A DNA stretch of 64,000 nt. Source: Candidatus Bipolaricaulota bacterium (lineage in GTDB: Bacteria > Bipolaricaulota > Bipolaricaulia > Bipolaricaulales > Bipolaricaulaceae). Of the stretch, positions 33,557 through 41,447 are shown piece by piece. Positions within the stretch are counted from its first letter, which is position 1. The number at the start of each line of letters is the position of its first letter. The notes below the pieces were generated by a model. It made no database searches, had not been told where the DNA came from, and worked only from the letters and a program-made list of their open reading frames with translations. The stretch covers positions 32,969 through 96,968 of the forward strand of contig JACIWK010000007.1 of the NCBI GenBank assembly GCA_014360985.1, read 5' to 3'. The position numbers were made by a program, and so were the translations under genes.

Positions 33557-33853
33557 ATGAGCCTACTCTACGAAAAGATCTACGATCTCATCCGCCGCAT
33601 CCCGCCCGGGAAGGTGGCCACGTACGGCGACATCGGAGCCTGGGCCGGCTGCGGGGCGCGCACGGTGGGCTACGCGCTGGCCGCGTTGCGGACGGAGCGG
33701 GTGGAGCCGCCCGTACCGTGGCAGAGGGTGATCAATGCCCAAGGGAAGTGCAGCCTAGGGAAAGAGCAACAGCGCCTTCTCGAAGGGGAGGGCGTGGCGT
33801 TCGGCCCCGATGGGCGGACCGACCTCGCCCACTTCGGCTGGGACGGCCTGTGA
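33557..33853 (+). CDS. Alkyltransferase-like protein (ATL, MGMT family without active Cys)
   Basis: A 98-residue protein homologous to the DNA-binding domain of O6-methylguanine methyltransferase. The reactive PCHR motif of true methyltransferases is PWQRV here, so Cys is replaced by Trp as in ATL proteins, which bind O6-alkylguanine and hand it to nucleotide excision repair. The recognition helix is ARTVGYALAAL. AGGAGGGGAAGA precedes the ATG. It presumably works with UvrABC, of which uvrC is in this window. Confidence 0.9.
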   Translation: MSLLYEKIYDLIRRIPPGKVATYGDIGAWAGCGARTVGYALAALRTERVEPPVPWQRVINAQGKCSLGKEQQRLLEGEGVAFGPDGRTDLAHFGWDGL

Positions 33854-33865
33854 CCTTGACCCGGG

Positions 33866-34399
33866 CTAAGGGACGGCCCAGGGGAGGATCGCCAGCGCGA
33901 CCCACGCCACGAGGAACGCCGTCGGCAGAAGGACGGTGGTGAGACACGCCAGGTGTCGCGCCAGCCAGCCCAGGCGCGTGACCCCTGGGTACCACTCGTC
34001 GAAATGGGGCGTGATCGTGGGGCTGCGAACCGGCTGGCCCATGAGGAGCCGCAGTCCGCTGCGATGGAACTCCGCTCCAGCGAACTCCCCTTCCAGCTGC
34101 CTGAGGAGCCCCTGCCAGTGGGCGACTTCGCGGGACATCCGGTGTTGGATCGCGAGCCAGTAGGTGCTGATCAGAACCCCAAATGCTGCCAGCGCCGTGG
34201 TCAGGCAGCGCAGCCCAGGGGTCGCAACGTACCCGTTGTAGGCGTCCTCGAGCACGGCGATGCCGAGCACGACGCCCAGGATGAGGAGGAGCACGCTGGC
34301 GACCAGGCAGGTCCCCCCCACATTCCAGTACGTGCGCTCCTTGTTGGCCGCCGTAACGCTCACTGCCTGATACACCGACAACCATTCGTGCAGTTCCAC
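33866..34399 (-). CDS. Hypothetical membrane protein (177 aa)
   Basis: Not recognised. Two helices early (CLVASVLLLILGVVLGIAVL and CLTTALAAFGVLISTYWLAI), a soluble amphipathic segment with EVAHWQGLLRQLEGEF, and a C-terminal pair of hydrophobic stretches (HLACLTTVLLPTAFLVAWVA). The N-terminal MELHEWLSVYQAVSV plus two helices loosely resembles RipA-type octameric membrane proteins; this is weak. It converges on the ATL gene, 12 nt apart. Confidence 0.6.
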   Translation of the reverse strand: MELHEWLSVYQAVSVTAANKERTYWNVGGTCLVASVLLLILGVVLGIAVLEDAYNGYVATPGLRCLTTALAAFGVLISTYWLAIQHRMSREVAHWQGLLRQLEGEFAGAEFHRSGLRLLMGQPVRSPTITPHFDEWYPGVTRLGWLARHLACLTTVLLPTAFLVAWVALAILPWAVP

Positions 34400-34558
34400 C
34401 GCGGCACCCCCTCACAGTTGGGCTTGGTCGAACCTTAGGGGGGAGCGACCCCTTCCCCAAGGAATCGGTTCAACCTTCGACCGGACATTCGTCCCGCCGG
34501 TCGGCCGAGGGTCGCTACCCGGAGCTGAAGTGGCGTTGTTGCCTGATCCCAATGCGTG

Positions 34559-34588
34559 TTGACGCGTTCTTATATCCTGCGTTAAACT
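34559..34588 (+). promoter_or_regulatory. Promoter of the diguanylate cyclase gene
   Basis: TTGACG (34559-34564) and TAAACT (34583-34588) with 18-bp spacing, 10 nt before the GTG start. The -35 is a 5/6 match. The short distance leaves no ribosome site, so translation is probably leaderless or nearly so. The rest of 34400-34558 shows nothing recognisable. Confidence 0.55.
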
Positions 34589-34598
34589 GCTCTTCGCT

Positions 34599-36050
34599 GT
34601 GGCCGAGGTGCCGCGGGGTTCGGAGGGTGGAGGGGGATCCACGCAGGTGCAGCTGGACGCGACGCGGTCTCGAGAGCGTTCCGGGGGGGAGTGCGGGGGA
34701 GGGACGCTGGGGTCCCTCCTGGAGTCCATCGCTGACCTCGCGTTGCGGCAGACGCCATTCCGGAGGGTTGTGGTCAGCGTTTATGAACCCCCGCTGACCC
34801 CGACGGGGGACCCCTCACGCGTGGTGGCGTACGCGGCGCGCGGGCTCATCCCGGAAGAGGAGGCGGTGCTGCGCCGGTTCGTCGAGCAGGGCGGCACCGT
34901 CACTGCCTCCCGTTTCCCCCCACCCTACCGGATCGGTTCCTCCTACTACATTCCCGCGACAGCGGCTGTGGAGGAGGTGTCCCCCTTTGTGAGGAGCCGT
35001 CGTCGGTTCATCGTACCGGGGGGCTGGCATCAGGATGATCTCCTGCTCACCCCGCTCGAATTCGAGGGACAGATCCTCGGTGCGATCTCGGTGGATGACC
35101 CCCGCGACGGATCCCGTCCCACTCCCACCACACTCCACGCTCTCGCGGAGCTGGCCCGGATGGCTGTCGCCTCCCTCCGCGGCGCCGAGAAGTCGCGGCG
35201 CTTCGACCCGGACCAATCCCTCTTCCGCGTGCTGGCCGAGTACTGCATGGCGGGTTTCTTGGTGACGGAAGGGGATCGCCTCTCCTACGTGAACGGGCGG
35301 GTCGTGGACCTGTTTGGCTACTCGCGGGAGGAGCTCCTCGCTCTGTGCCCGTGGTGGCAGCTCATCCATCCCGACGAGCGGGCAGCGGTCCTCAAGCCAA
35401 AGGGGGAACTCCAGCGGGCGGGGGTGAGGGCCCGCGGCGTCCGCAAGGATGCGAGCACGGTGTGGCTCCTTGTACGTACCTACCCCCTGCAGTGCCTGGA
35501 CCGCCAGGCCCACTTGGTGGACTTGCTCGACATCAGCGAGCAAGTCCAGACCGAAGCATTGTTGCGCGAGAAGGCGATGCATGACCCCCTGACCGGGCTT
35601 CTCAACCGCCATTACTTCGACGAGACCATCCACACAGAACTCAAGAGATCGCAGCGCTACAAGAGGTCGTTCACCCTCCTTCTGACCGACCTGCGGGGGT
35701 TCAAGCGGGTGAACGACCAACTGGGACACGCCCGCGGGGATGAGGTCTTGCGTTCCATTGCGCAGCTCATCCGGCAGACCCTGCGCGAGAGCGACTGGGT
35801 CGTCCGGTACGGAGGGGACGAGTTCCTGATCGTCCTCCCGGAGACAGCGAGCCCGGTAGACGTCGTGGTGCAGAGGCTGCAGACGGCCCTCGATCTCTGG
35901 AGCCGTGAACACCTTCCCGAGGTCCCGATCGCCCTTGATGCGGGCTGGGCCGCGTGGACCCCCGAGCGTCCCTCCACGATCCGCGAGCTCCTCGAGGAGG
36001 CCGACGCCCAGCTGTATGCGGAGAAGAAGCGACAGGGTCTGCGCTTCTAA
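34599..36050 (+). CDS. GAF-PAS-GGDEF diguanylate cyclase
   Basis: A 483-residue c-di-GMP synthase. An N-terminal GAF-like sensor (about 35-195), a PAS domain (about 205-315, with VTEGDRLSYVNGRVVDLFGY) and a GGDEF domain (about 325-483) starting HDPLTGLLNRHYFDE. The active site is intact: RYGGDEFLIVLPE. The I-site RESD lies exactly five residues before GGDEF, so feedback inhibition by product is expected. No EAL or HD-GYP domain and no membrane helix, so it is a soluble cyclase. No c-di-GMP effector was seen in the window. Confidence 0.93.
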   Translation: MAEVPRGSEGGGGSTQVQLDATRSRERSGGECGGGTLGSLLESIADLALRQTPFRRVVVSVYEPPLTPTGDPSRVVAYAARGLIPEEEAVLRRFVEQGGTVTASRFPPPYRIGSSYYIPATAAVEEVSPFVRSRRRFIVPGGWHQDDLLLTPLEFEGQILGAISVDDPRDGSRPTPTTLHALAELARMAVASLRGAEKSRRFDPDQSLFRVLAEYCMAGFLVTEGDRLSYVNGRVVDLFGYSREELLALCPWWQLIHPDERAAVLKPKGELQRAGVRARGVRKDASTVWLLVRTYPLQCLDRQAHLVDLLDISEQVQTEALLREKAMHDPLTGLLNRHYFDETIHTELKRSQRYKRSFTLLLTDLRGFKRVNDQLGHARGDEVLRSIAQLIRQTLRESDWVVRYGGDEFLIVLPETASPVDVVVQRLQTALDLWSREHLPEVPIALDAGWAAWTPERPSTIRELLEEADAQLYAEKKRQGLRF

Positions 36051-36125
36051 TCCCCGTGAACGATCCGGACTCGATCGTGGCGATGTGCGGCCGGCGCTGC
36101 TGACGGGTCGGGACAGGAGCGATGG

Positions 36126-37004
36126 ATGAACTCAAGAACGCTTCTTGCGTTGGGCTCTGCCGCCCTCGTTGCGGTGGCGGTCCACCTCCCGGCGGGGGGA
36201 GCGGCTTTTGCTCAGGTGCCGGAACGGATGATCCTCGTCGGGGCTCCACCCCTTGGTCCGACGTGGCTCCTTGGCGAGGACGGAGCCCCCATCCCGGCCG
36301 GCTGTGGGCCCGAGGCAGCACGGATCCTCCTTGCCTACTACGACCGTCGCTACGGGTACCTCTTTCTGGCTGACGGCCCCGCGGCGGCGATCGCGGAGCT
36401 GTACGAGCTCATGGGAACGATCATCGTCGTCTGGGGAGGGGAGCGGCAAGGCCTCACGTGGCCATGGGCGTTCACCGCTGGCCTGCGGGCGTACATTGAA
36501 CGGAGGTGCCCGCGCGGGGTTGCCCTTGGGACCGCGGACGGGAGCCTGGCCGTGGTGTTCGCGAAGTCGGTCGAGCTGATCCAGCGGGGGGTGCCCCACG
36601 TGGTCCTGTTCGACTGGGCCGGGAGGGGCGGGATCTTCCCCAACCACTACGCGGTCGTGGTCGGCTACGACATATCGGGGGAGCGAAGGCACTTGGTCCT
36701 CAATCCTGGCTGGGGGTACGACTTCCAGCTCCTCGACATGAGCGACCCGGCGGTGGCGCCCGTGGCCCTGTTTTGGATCGAGGAGATCCCCGATCCGCCT
36801 TATGGCGAACCTGGAGTGGCGCTCGGGCCGTCGTCCGCAGCCGGGATGTGGGAGAGGAACGAGGGGGGCGATGCCCGATTCCGACCCCTCCTCCGCCTGC
36901 ATGGTGATCCCCAGAGCGTTGTGCGCTGGCCTCCATCCACCCGCGTCGAATTCCCCGTTTCGGGGGTGGACGACCTCGCGATCGCGATCTGGGACGCGCG
37001 CTGA
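36126..37004 (+). CDS. Secreted C39-like cysteine peptidase-fold protein
   Basis: A 292-residue protein with a signal peptide (hydrophobic to about residue 29, cleavage near AFA-QVP). The papain-like C39 pattern is present: Cys in PAGCGPEAARILLAYY, His in FPNHYAVVVGYD about 120 residues later, and Asn in HLVLNPGWG. This places it in the peptidase C39-like group, usually secreted or membrane-proximal peptidases of unknown target. GGACAGGAGCG precedes the ATG. No ABC exporter is attached, so it is not a bacteriocin processing transporter. Confidence 0.75.
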   Translation: MNSRTLLALGSAALVAVAVHLPAGGAAFAQVPERMILVGAPPLGPTWLLGEDGAPIPAGCGPEAARILLAYYDRRYGYLFLADGPAAAIAELYELMGTIIVVWGGERQGLTWPWAFTAGLRAYIERRCPRGVALGTADGSLAVVFAKSVELIQRGVPHVVLFDWAGRGGIFPNHYAVVVGYDISGERRHLVLNPGWGYDFQLLDMSDPAVAPVALFWIEEIPDPPYGEPGVALGPSSAAGMWERNEGGDARFRPLLRLHGDPQSVVRWPPSTRVEFPVSGVDDLAIAIWDAR

Positions 37005-37080
37005 TTCGGCTTCGCGGGAACGGGGCCCGGGTTGGCCGAACCGGGTGCGGTGGGTACAGTGTCCCCGAGGGGGGACTGAG

Positions 37081-38064
37081 ATGACGACACCGCCGACGAG
37101 GAACCTCGCCCTCGAGCTCGTTCGGGTGACGGAGGCCGCCGCTCTGGCCGCGGGACGGTTCATGGGCCGCGGGGACAGGGAAGGCGCCGACCGCGCCGCC
37201 GTCGAGGCGATGCGGTTCATGCTCGCCAGCGTCGAGATGGACGGGACTGTCGTCATCGGAGAGGGGGAGAAGGACGAGGCCCCCATGCTCTACAACGGGG
37301 AGCGCGTCGGCACGGGAGCCCCGCCCGAGGTGGACATCGCTGTGGACCCGATCGACGGGACCCGCCCCCTCGCTACTGGGAACCTGAACTCGATCTCCAC
37401 TGTGGCGATCGCCCCGCGGGGGACGATGTTCGATCCTGGACCGTTCGTGTATATGGACAAGCTCGCCGTGGGCCCGGCCGCAAAGGGGAAGGTGGACATC
37501 ACCGCCCCGGTGGAGGCCAACCTCGCCGCTCTTGCCCGGGCCAAAGGAGATCGCGTCGAGGACCTCACGGTGATCATCCTCGACCGCCCCCGCCACGAGC
37601 GGCTCATCGCCGACGTCCGTCGGTGCCGGGCCCGGATCCGGCTCATTCCCGACGGCGACGTGGCAGCAGCGCTCATGACGGCGTGGCCGGAGTCGGGGAT
37701 CGACGTCCTCCTCGGGATCGGGGGAACGCCGGAGGGCGTTCTCGCCGCGTGTGCGCTGCGGGCGATGGGCGGAGAGATCCAGGGGAGGCTCGTGGCGCGG
37801 GACGAGGACGAGCTCCGCCGCGGCCGCGATCTCGGCTACGACTTCGACAGGATCCTGACGATGGACGACCTCGTGGCCTCGGACGATGTGTGCTTTGCCG
37901 CCACCGGGATCACCGACGGGGAGCTCCTGCGCGGGGTGAAGTACGCTGGCGGCGGGGCGACCACGGATAGCCTCGTCGTGCGCGGGCTCTCCGGCACCGT
38001 GCGTCAGGTGCGGGCAATCCACCGCCTGGAGAAGCTGAACCGGATCAGTCCGGTCCCGTACTAG
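37081..38064 (+). CDS. glpX: Fructose-1,6-bisphosphatase class II
   Basis: A 327-residue GlpX-type phosphatase of gluconeogenesis. Landmarks: VVIGEGEKDEAPMLYNGE and the metal-binding VDIAVDPIDGTRPLATG, followed by LIPDGDVAAA and GIGGTPEGVLAACAL, all standard for the family (Li-sensitive Asp/Glu metal site). GAGGGGGGACTGAG precedes the ATG. Length is normal. It is the only obvious central-carbon gene in the window. Confidence 0.95.
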   Translation: MTTPPTRNLALELVRVTEAAALAAGRFMGRGDREGADRAAVEAMRFMLASVEMDGTVVIGEGEKDEAPMLYNGERVGTGAPPEVDIAVDPIDGTRPLATGNLNSISTVAIAPRGTMFDPGPFVYMDKLAVGPAAKGKVDITAPVEANLAALARAKGDRVEDLTVIILDRPRHERLIADVRRCRARIRLIPDGDVAAALMTAWPESGIDVLLGIGGTPEGVLAACALRAMGGEIQGRLVARDEDELRRGRDLGYDFDRILTMDDLVASDDVCFAATGITDGELLRGVKYAGGGATTDSLVVRGLSGTVRQVRAIHRLEKLNRISPVPY

Positions 38065-38417
38065 GAGGCGCGCAGGGGACGGCCGGCAAAGCCTGCGGCC
38101 ACGCGGTGAGCTCGGGATCCACCGCAGACTTCGAGGAAAGGACCCGGAACAGGCCAACAGTCCGCCGGCCTCTTCCAGGAAACGTAGGGGAGGGCAACCT
38201 GCGCCATGGAGGGGTGATGGGACCTCCACCCGTGGCTGTGAACCGTGCTCCTGATCTCACCACGAAGGACACCACGGGCACCAAGGGATCTTGGGGTCAA
38301 GCCCAAGGGCCTGTGGTTTCTCCTCTCCTTGGCTGCCCTTGTGTCCTGGTGCCTTGGTGGTTGGTCTTGCTGGTGTCCTTGGCGTTCTCGGCGGTGGAGC
38401 GGGTTCCCTGGCGACGG
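38065..38417. other. Intergenic region with long imperfect inverted repeat
   Basis: 353 bp between convergent glpX and the YbaN-like gene. No gene is supported. The left arm (38258-38286, containing CACCACGAAGGACACCA and ending CACCAAGG) and the right arm (38338-38364, CTTGTGTCCTGGTGCCTTGG then TGGTTGG) are imperfect reverse complements of each other; a further related GGTGTCCTTGG follows. This is like the dispersed 'accacgaaggac' repeats seen in intergenic regions of many environmental genomes. It could act as a bidirectional terminator. Confidence 0.55.
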
Positions 38418-38798
38418 CTACGGGCGGCGGGTGGGGAGGCGGAGGATGTGCCACGACACGCCCAGGGCGACCGCCCCGAGGAGCAGGCGCAGCCACATCG
38501 CGCGGGCGACGAACGTCGCGGAAAGGGCCACGGAACCCCAGATCAGGGCGATCGTGCCTGCCTTGAGGATGGGGGAGATGCCCCGTCCTTCGGCGTAGTC
38601 GCGCAGGTACCGGCCGAACAGGCGGTTCTCGTGGAGCCAGCGGTGGAGACGGGGCGAGCTGCGGGCGAAGCACCCCGCGGCGAGGAGGAGGAACGGCGTG
38701 GCGGGCATGATGGGAAGGATCCAACCGAGGACTGCCAGCCCCACGCAGAGGAGGCCGCACGCGGTGAGGATGAGGCGCCGCACGCGAGGGGAGGCCAT
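38418..38798 (-). CDS. YbaN-family (DUF454) inner-membrane protein
   Basis: A 126-residue protein with three to four hydrophobic helices. The DUF454 signature is clear: GWILPIMPATPFLLLAAGCF and SSPRLHRWLHENRLFGRYLRDY. Function unknown. It starts 3 nt after the stop of the glycosyltransferase gene, so the two are co-transcribed. Confidence 0.88.
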   Translation of the reverse strand: MASPRVRRLILTACGLLCVGLAVLGWILPIMPATPFLLLAAGCFARSSPRLHRWLHENRLFGRYLRDYAEGRGISPILKAGTIALIWGSVALSATFVARAMWLRLLLGAVALGVSWHILRLPTRRP

Positions 38799-38801
38799 GC
38801 C

Positions 38802-39938
38802 TCAGGCCGAAGCCGCTGCTGACGCACGCGCCCGCGCGAGCGAGGCGATCTCGTCCGCGATGTCGAGCGAGGCGTTGGGATAGGCGATCCTCTGGGTGTT
38901 CGCCGCGTGACGGGCAAGTTCGTTGGGCGAGGCGACCCAGGAAGCGAGGACGGCGCGGACTTTGTCCGGCGTCCTTGCGTACACGCCCGCCCCGGCCTCG
39001 GTCACGAACCGGACGTTGGCGAGCTCGTTCACCATCCCCCCGGTGAGGATCATGGGCAAACCCATGATCGCGGCCTCGGCGATCACCCCTGGCCCCGGCT
39101 TCCCCACCAGCACGTCCGCGCCCCGCATGAGGGTCTCCATGTTCGTCACGAACCCGTACACATGGGTGGGGTCCTTCCACGGGACCTCCCGCAGCCGGGC
39201 GGCGAGGAGCTCGTTCTTCCCGGCCACGATCGCCAGCTGCGCCCCCACTCCATCGAGGGATCGGGCGAGCGCCTCCATCCCCCCCATCCCCTCGGCTCCA
39301 CTTACCACGAGGGCGGTAGGAAGGTTCTGGTCCCAGCCGAGTTCTGCCCGGGCCTCGGCCCTCGTCTTCGCGAGGAGGGCGAACTTCGGGTGGGCAGGAT
39401 GCCCCACCAGCCGCAGCTTCGTGGGCGTGAGTCCTAGCCTGAGCCCCTTCGCGATTGCGCTCTCGGTGGGAACAAGGCACCGGTCCACCTCGGGATGGAA
39501 CCACCCGCTGTGAGGGGACGCCATGTCGGTGATCACCGTCACCAACGGGATCAAGGCGCCCGACGCCCGGCGGGCCGCCACCGCCAGCCCGCTGAACCCG
39601 GCGTGGAGGATCACCCCCACCGACCAGGTGGCGTAGGCCTTCGCCAGAGGACCCTTCCGCCCGATCACGTGGGCGAGCCCGCTCCGGCCGGCGCGCGACG
39701 CCATCGCCCGGTCAATCGCGGACACGAACAGGTCGTACGAGGGCTGGTGACGTCGCACCCACCACGGGTAGATCTCCGGAGCGCGGTTGAGGGGAGGCAG
39801 TCCACACTTCCGGAACACATCGAAGTACTCGCACTCGAACGTGTCTGGATAGCGGTGTTCGAGCGCGGCCTCGATCGCCCGGCCCGCGGCGCGGTGGCCA
39901 CCACCCGTGTCCGACATGAGGAACCCAATGTGGATCAT
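38802..39938 (-). CDS. MGDG synthase/MurG-like glycosyltransferase (GT28)
   Basis: A 378-residue GT-B enzyme. N-terminal MGDG_synth domain with GFLMSDTGGGHRAAGRAIEAAL; C-terminal nucleotide-sugar domain with VSGAEGMGGM and VGKPGPGVIAEAAIMGLPMIL. These enzymes add sugars to diacylglycerol (glycolipid membranes). The start ATG (MIHIGF) has no ribosome site; TATAGT lies 9 nt upstream. A glycolipid role fits the family but a cell-wall or LPS substrate cannot be excluded. Confidence 0.85.
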   Translation of the reverse strand: MIHIGFLMSDTGGGHRAAGRAIEAALEHRYPDTFECEYFDVFRKCGLPPLNRAPEIYPWWVRRHQPSYDLFVSAIDRAMASRAGRSGLAHVIGRKGPLAKAYATWSVGVILHAGFSGLAVAARRASGALIPLVTVITDMASPHSGWFHPEVDRCLVPTESAIAKGLRLGLTPTKLRLVGHPAHPKFALLAKTRAEARAELGWDQNLPTALVVSGAEGMGGMEALARSLDGVGAQLAIVAGKNELLAARLREVPWKDPTHVYGFVTNMETLMRGADVLVGKPGPGVIAEAAIMGLPMILTGGMVNELANVRFVTEAGAGVYARTPDKVRAVLASWVASPNELARHAANTQRIAYPNASLDIADEIASLARARASAAASA

Positions 39939-39947
39939 CGGACGAGG

Positions 39948-39953
39948 ACTATA
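39948..39953 (-). promoter_or_regulatory. Candidate -10 box of the glycosyltransferase operon, 9 nt before the start
   Basis: TATAGT on the minus strand, then 9 nt to the ATG with no ribosome site. Fits the leaderless pattern seen at several genes in the window. Confidence 0.4.
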
Positions 39954-40120
39954 CGTGGACGAAGCCGGTTCGGGCAACCACCCTGCTTGCGAACCCGCGG
40001 GGACATGCAAGGGTCAACAGACGACCAGTCGCTTAGGAATCCAGACACACATGAACCACTGAGCCTTCTTGCCCGTGCATCATTTGAGCCTCCGGCTTCC
40101 TCAGCACGGGGAGATCTCCC

Positions 40121-40197
40121 TGGTCGGAGCGAGCGGATTTGAACCGCTGACCCCTGGCCCCCCATGCCAGTGCGCTACCAGGCTGCGCTACGCTCCG
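40121..40197 (-). tRNA. tRNA-Pro (anticodon GGG)
   Basis: The minus strand folds as a 77-nt tRNA: acceptor CGGAGCG pairs with CGCTCCG, followed by discriminator A and encoded CCA. D arm GCGCAGCCTGGTAGCGC, anticodon arm CTGGC-ATGGGGG-GCCAG with anticodon GGG, T arm AGCGG-TTCAAAT-CCGCT. The first base C is usual for proline tRNAs. The gene stands alone between the glycosyltransferase gene and the M20 relic. Confidence 0.95.
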
Positions 40198-40325
40198 CCG
40201 AGGAGATACTACCCCCACCTCCCCTCCCCGCCAACCTCGCTGGGGGAGCCTTCCCGTCGTTGGACGGGTGGCCACAGAAACACTAGCATCGGCCCTCATG
40301 GCGAACGAGGGGAGATAGCCATGGT

Positions 40326-40568
40326 GTGGATCGTTCTTGGGGGGGAGCGCTTTTTGTCCTGTTGGTGGTGGTCGTGGCGCGGAACCCGACCACCGCCGCT
40401 CTCGTCCGCACCACAGCGGCGACCACGATCTTTCAGGCAGGGACCAAAGAGAACGTGATCCCCCACCAGGCCACGGTCAACCTGCGGCTCCTCCCTGGCG
40501 GGACGGTGGAGGCGGCCCTCGCCATGTGCGTGGTGTTCTTCACCCAACTCATCGAGGAGGCAGCATGA
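40326..40568 (+). pseudogene. Relic of an M20 peptidase (two distant parts joined)
   Basis: An 80-codon frame. Residues ~20-62 (NPTTAALVRTTAATTIFQAG, then TKENVIPHQATVNLRLLPGG) match the dimerisation-domain start of PM20D1/carboxypeptidase-S-type M20 enzymes. The last residues (VVFFTQLIEEAA) resemble the C-terminal 'v.FY.qLir.a' helix. The catalytic half before and ~120 residues between are gone, but the frame is kept, and its TGA overlaps the ATG of the next gene (ATGA), as it would have in an operon. Non-functional as a peptidase. Confidence 0.65.
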
Positions 40569-41380
40569 AGATCGTAGACCTAAACCCGGATTTGGAGCCC
40601 CTGTATCTGGTGTGCCTCGAGGACTGGTCGTCGGAGATGAGGGGTGCCGGGGACCACAAGCGCCGCTGGTACGAGAAGATGAAGGACTACGGGCTGCGGG
40701 TGAAGGTGGCCCTCGACGACCGGGGCGTCCCAGGCGGGATGATCCAGTACCTCCCGATCGAGCACTCCTTCGCTGAGGGAAGGGACTTGTACATGGTCCT
40801 CTGCATCTGGGTCCACGGGCACAACGAGGGGCGGGGGAACTTCCAGGGGAGGGGGATGGGCCAGGCTCTTCTCCGCGCCGCGGAGGAGGACGCCCGCGCC
40901 CGTGGGGCACAGGGGATGGCGGCGTGGGGCCTCGCACTCCCGTTCTGGATGGAGGCGCAGTGGTTCAAGAAGCACGGGTACCGTCCGGCGGACCGGATGG
41001 GGATCCAGGTCCTCCTCTGGAAGCCGTTCGCCCTGGATGCCGCTCCTCCGCGGTGGATCCGCGAGAAGAAGCGTCCCGAGCGCGTGCCGGGCGTGGTATC
41101 GGTGGTGGCGTTCGTGAACGGGTGGTGTCAGGCGACCAACCTCGTCGCCGAGCGCGCCCGCCGCGCCGCAGCCGGGTTCGGGGATCGGGTGCGGTTCGAG
41201 ATCGTGGACACCTCGGATCGGGCGACGTTCCTCGCGTGGGGGATCTCCGACGCCTTGTTCATCGATGGGAAACAAGTGCGCACCGGTCCGCCGCCGTCGG
41301 AGGACAAGCTCCGCGCCCTGATCGCCCGTCGGGTGCAGAGGCTGCCGGACAGGACTCCTCCCGACAAAGGGAGAAGATGA
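40565..41380 (+). CDS. GNAT acetyltransferase with C-terminal YoaP/thioredoxin-like domain
   Basis: A 271-residue protein. Residues 1-165 form a GNAT fold with acetyl-CoA loop QGRGMGQALLRAAEEDARARG. Residues ~185-271 (VVSVVAFVNGWCQATNLVAERAR, IVDTSDRATFLAWG, LFIDGKQVRTGPPPS) resemble the thioredoxin-like C-terminal domain of YoaP, with one Cys (GWC) at the usual active-site position. The coding start is fixed by GAGGAGGCAGC before the ATG and its overlap with the M20 relic. Substrate unknown. Confidence 0.78.
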   Translation: MKIVDLNPDLEPLYLVCLEDWSSEMRGAGDHKRRWYEKMKDYGLRVKVALDDRGVPGGMIQYLPIEHSFAEGRDLYMVLCIWVHGHNEGRGNFQGRGMGQALLRAAEEDARARGAQGMAAWGLALPFWMEAQWFKKHGYRPADRMGIQVLLWKPFALDAAPPRWIREKKRPERVPGVVSVVAFVNGWCQATNLVAERARRAAAGFGDRVRFEIVDTSDRATFLAWGISDALFIDGKQVRTGPPPSEDKLRALIARRVQRLPDRTPPDKGRR

Positions 41381-41447
41381 ACCGACCGACGGGCAGCACC
41401 CGCCCATGGCTCGTGACCTGTTCGTCGCTTTCTTCTGTGCCCGGCCG

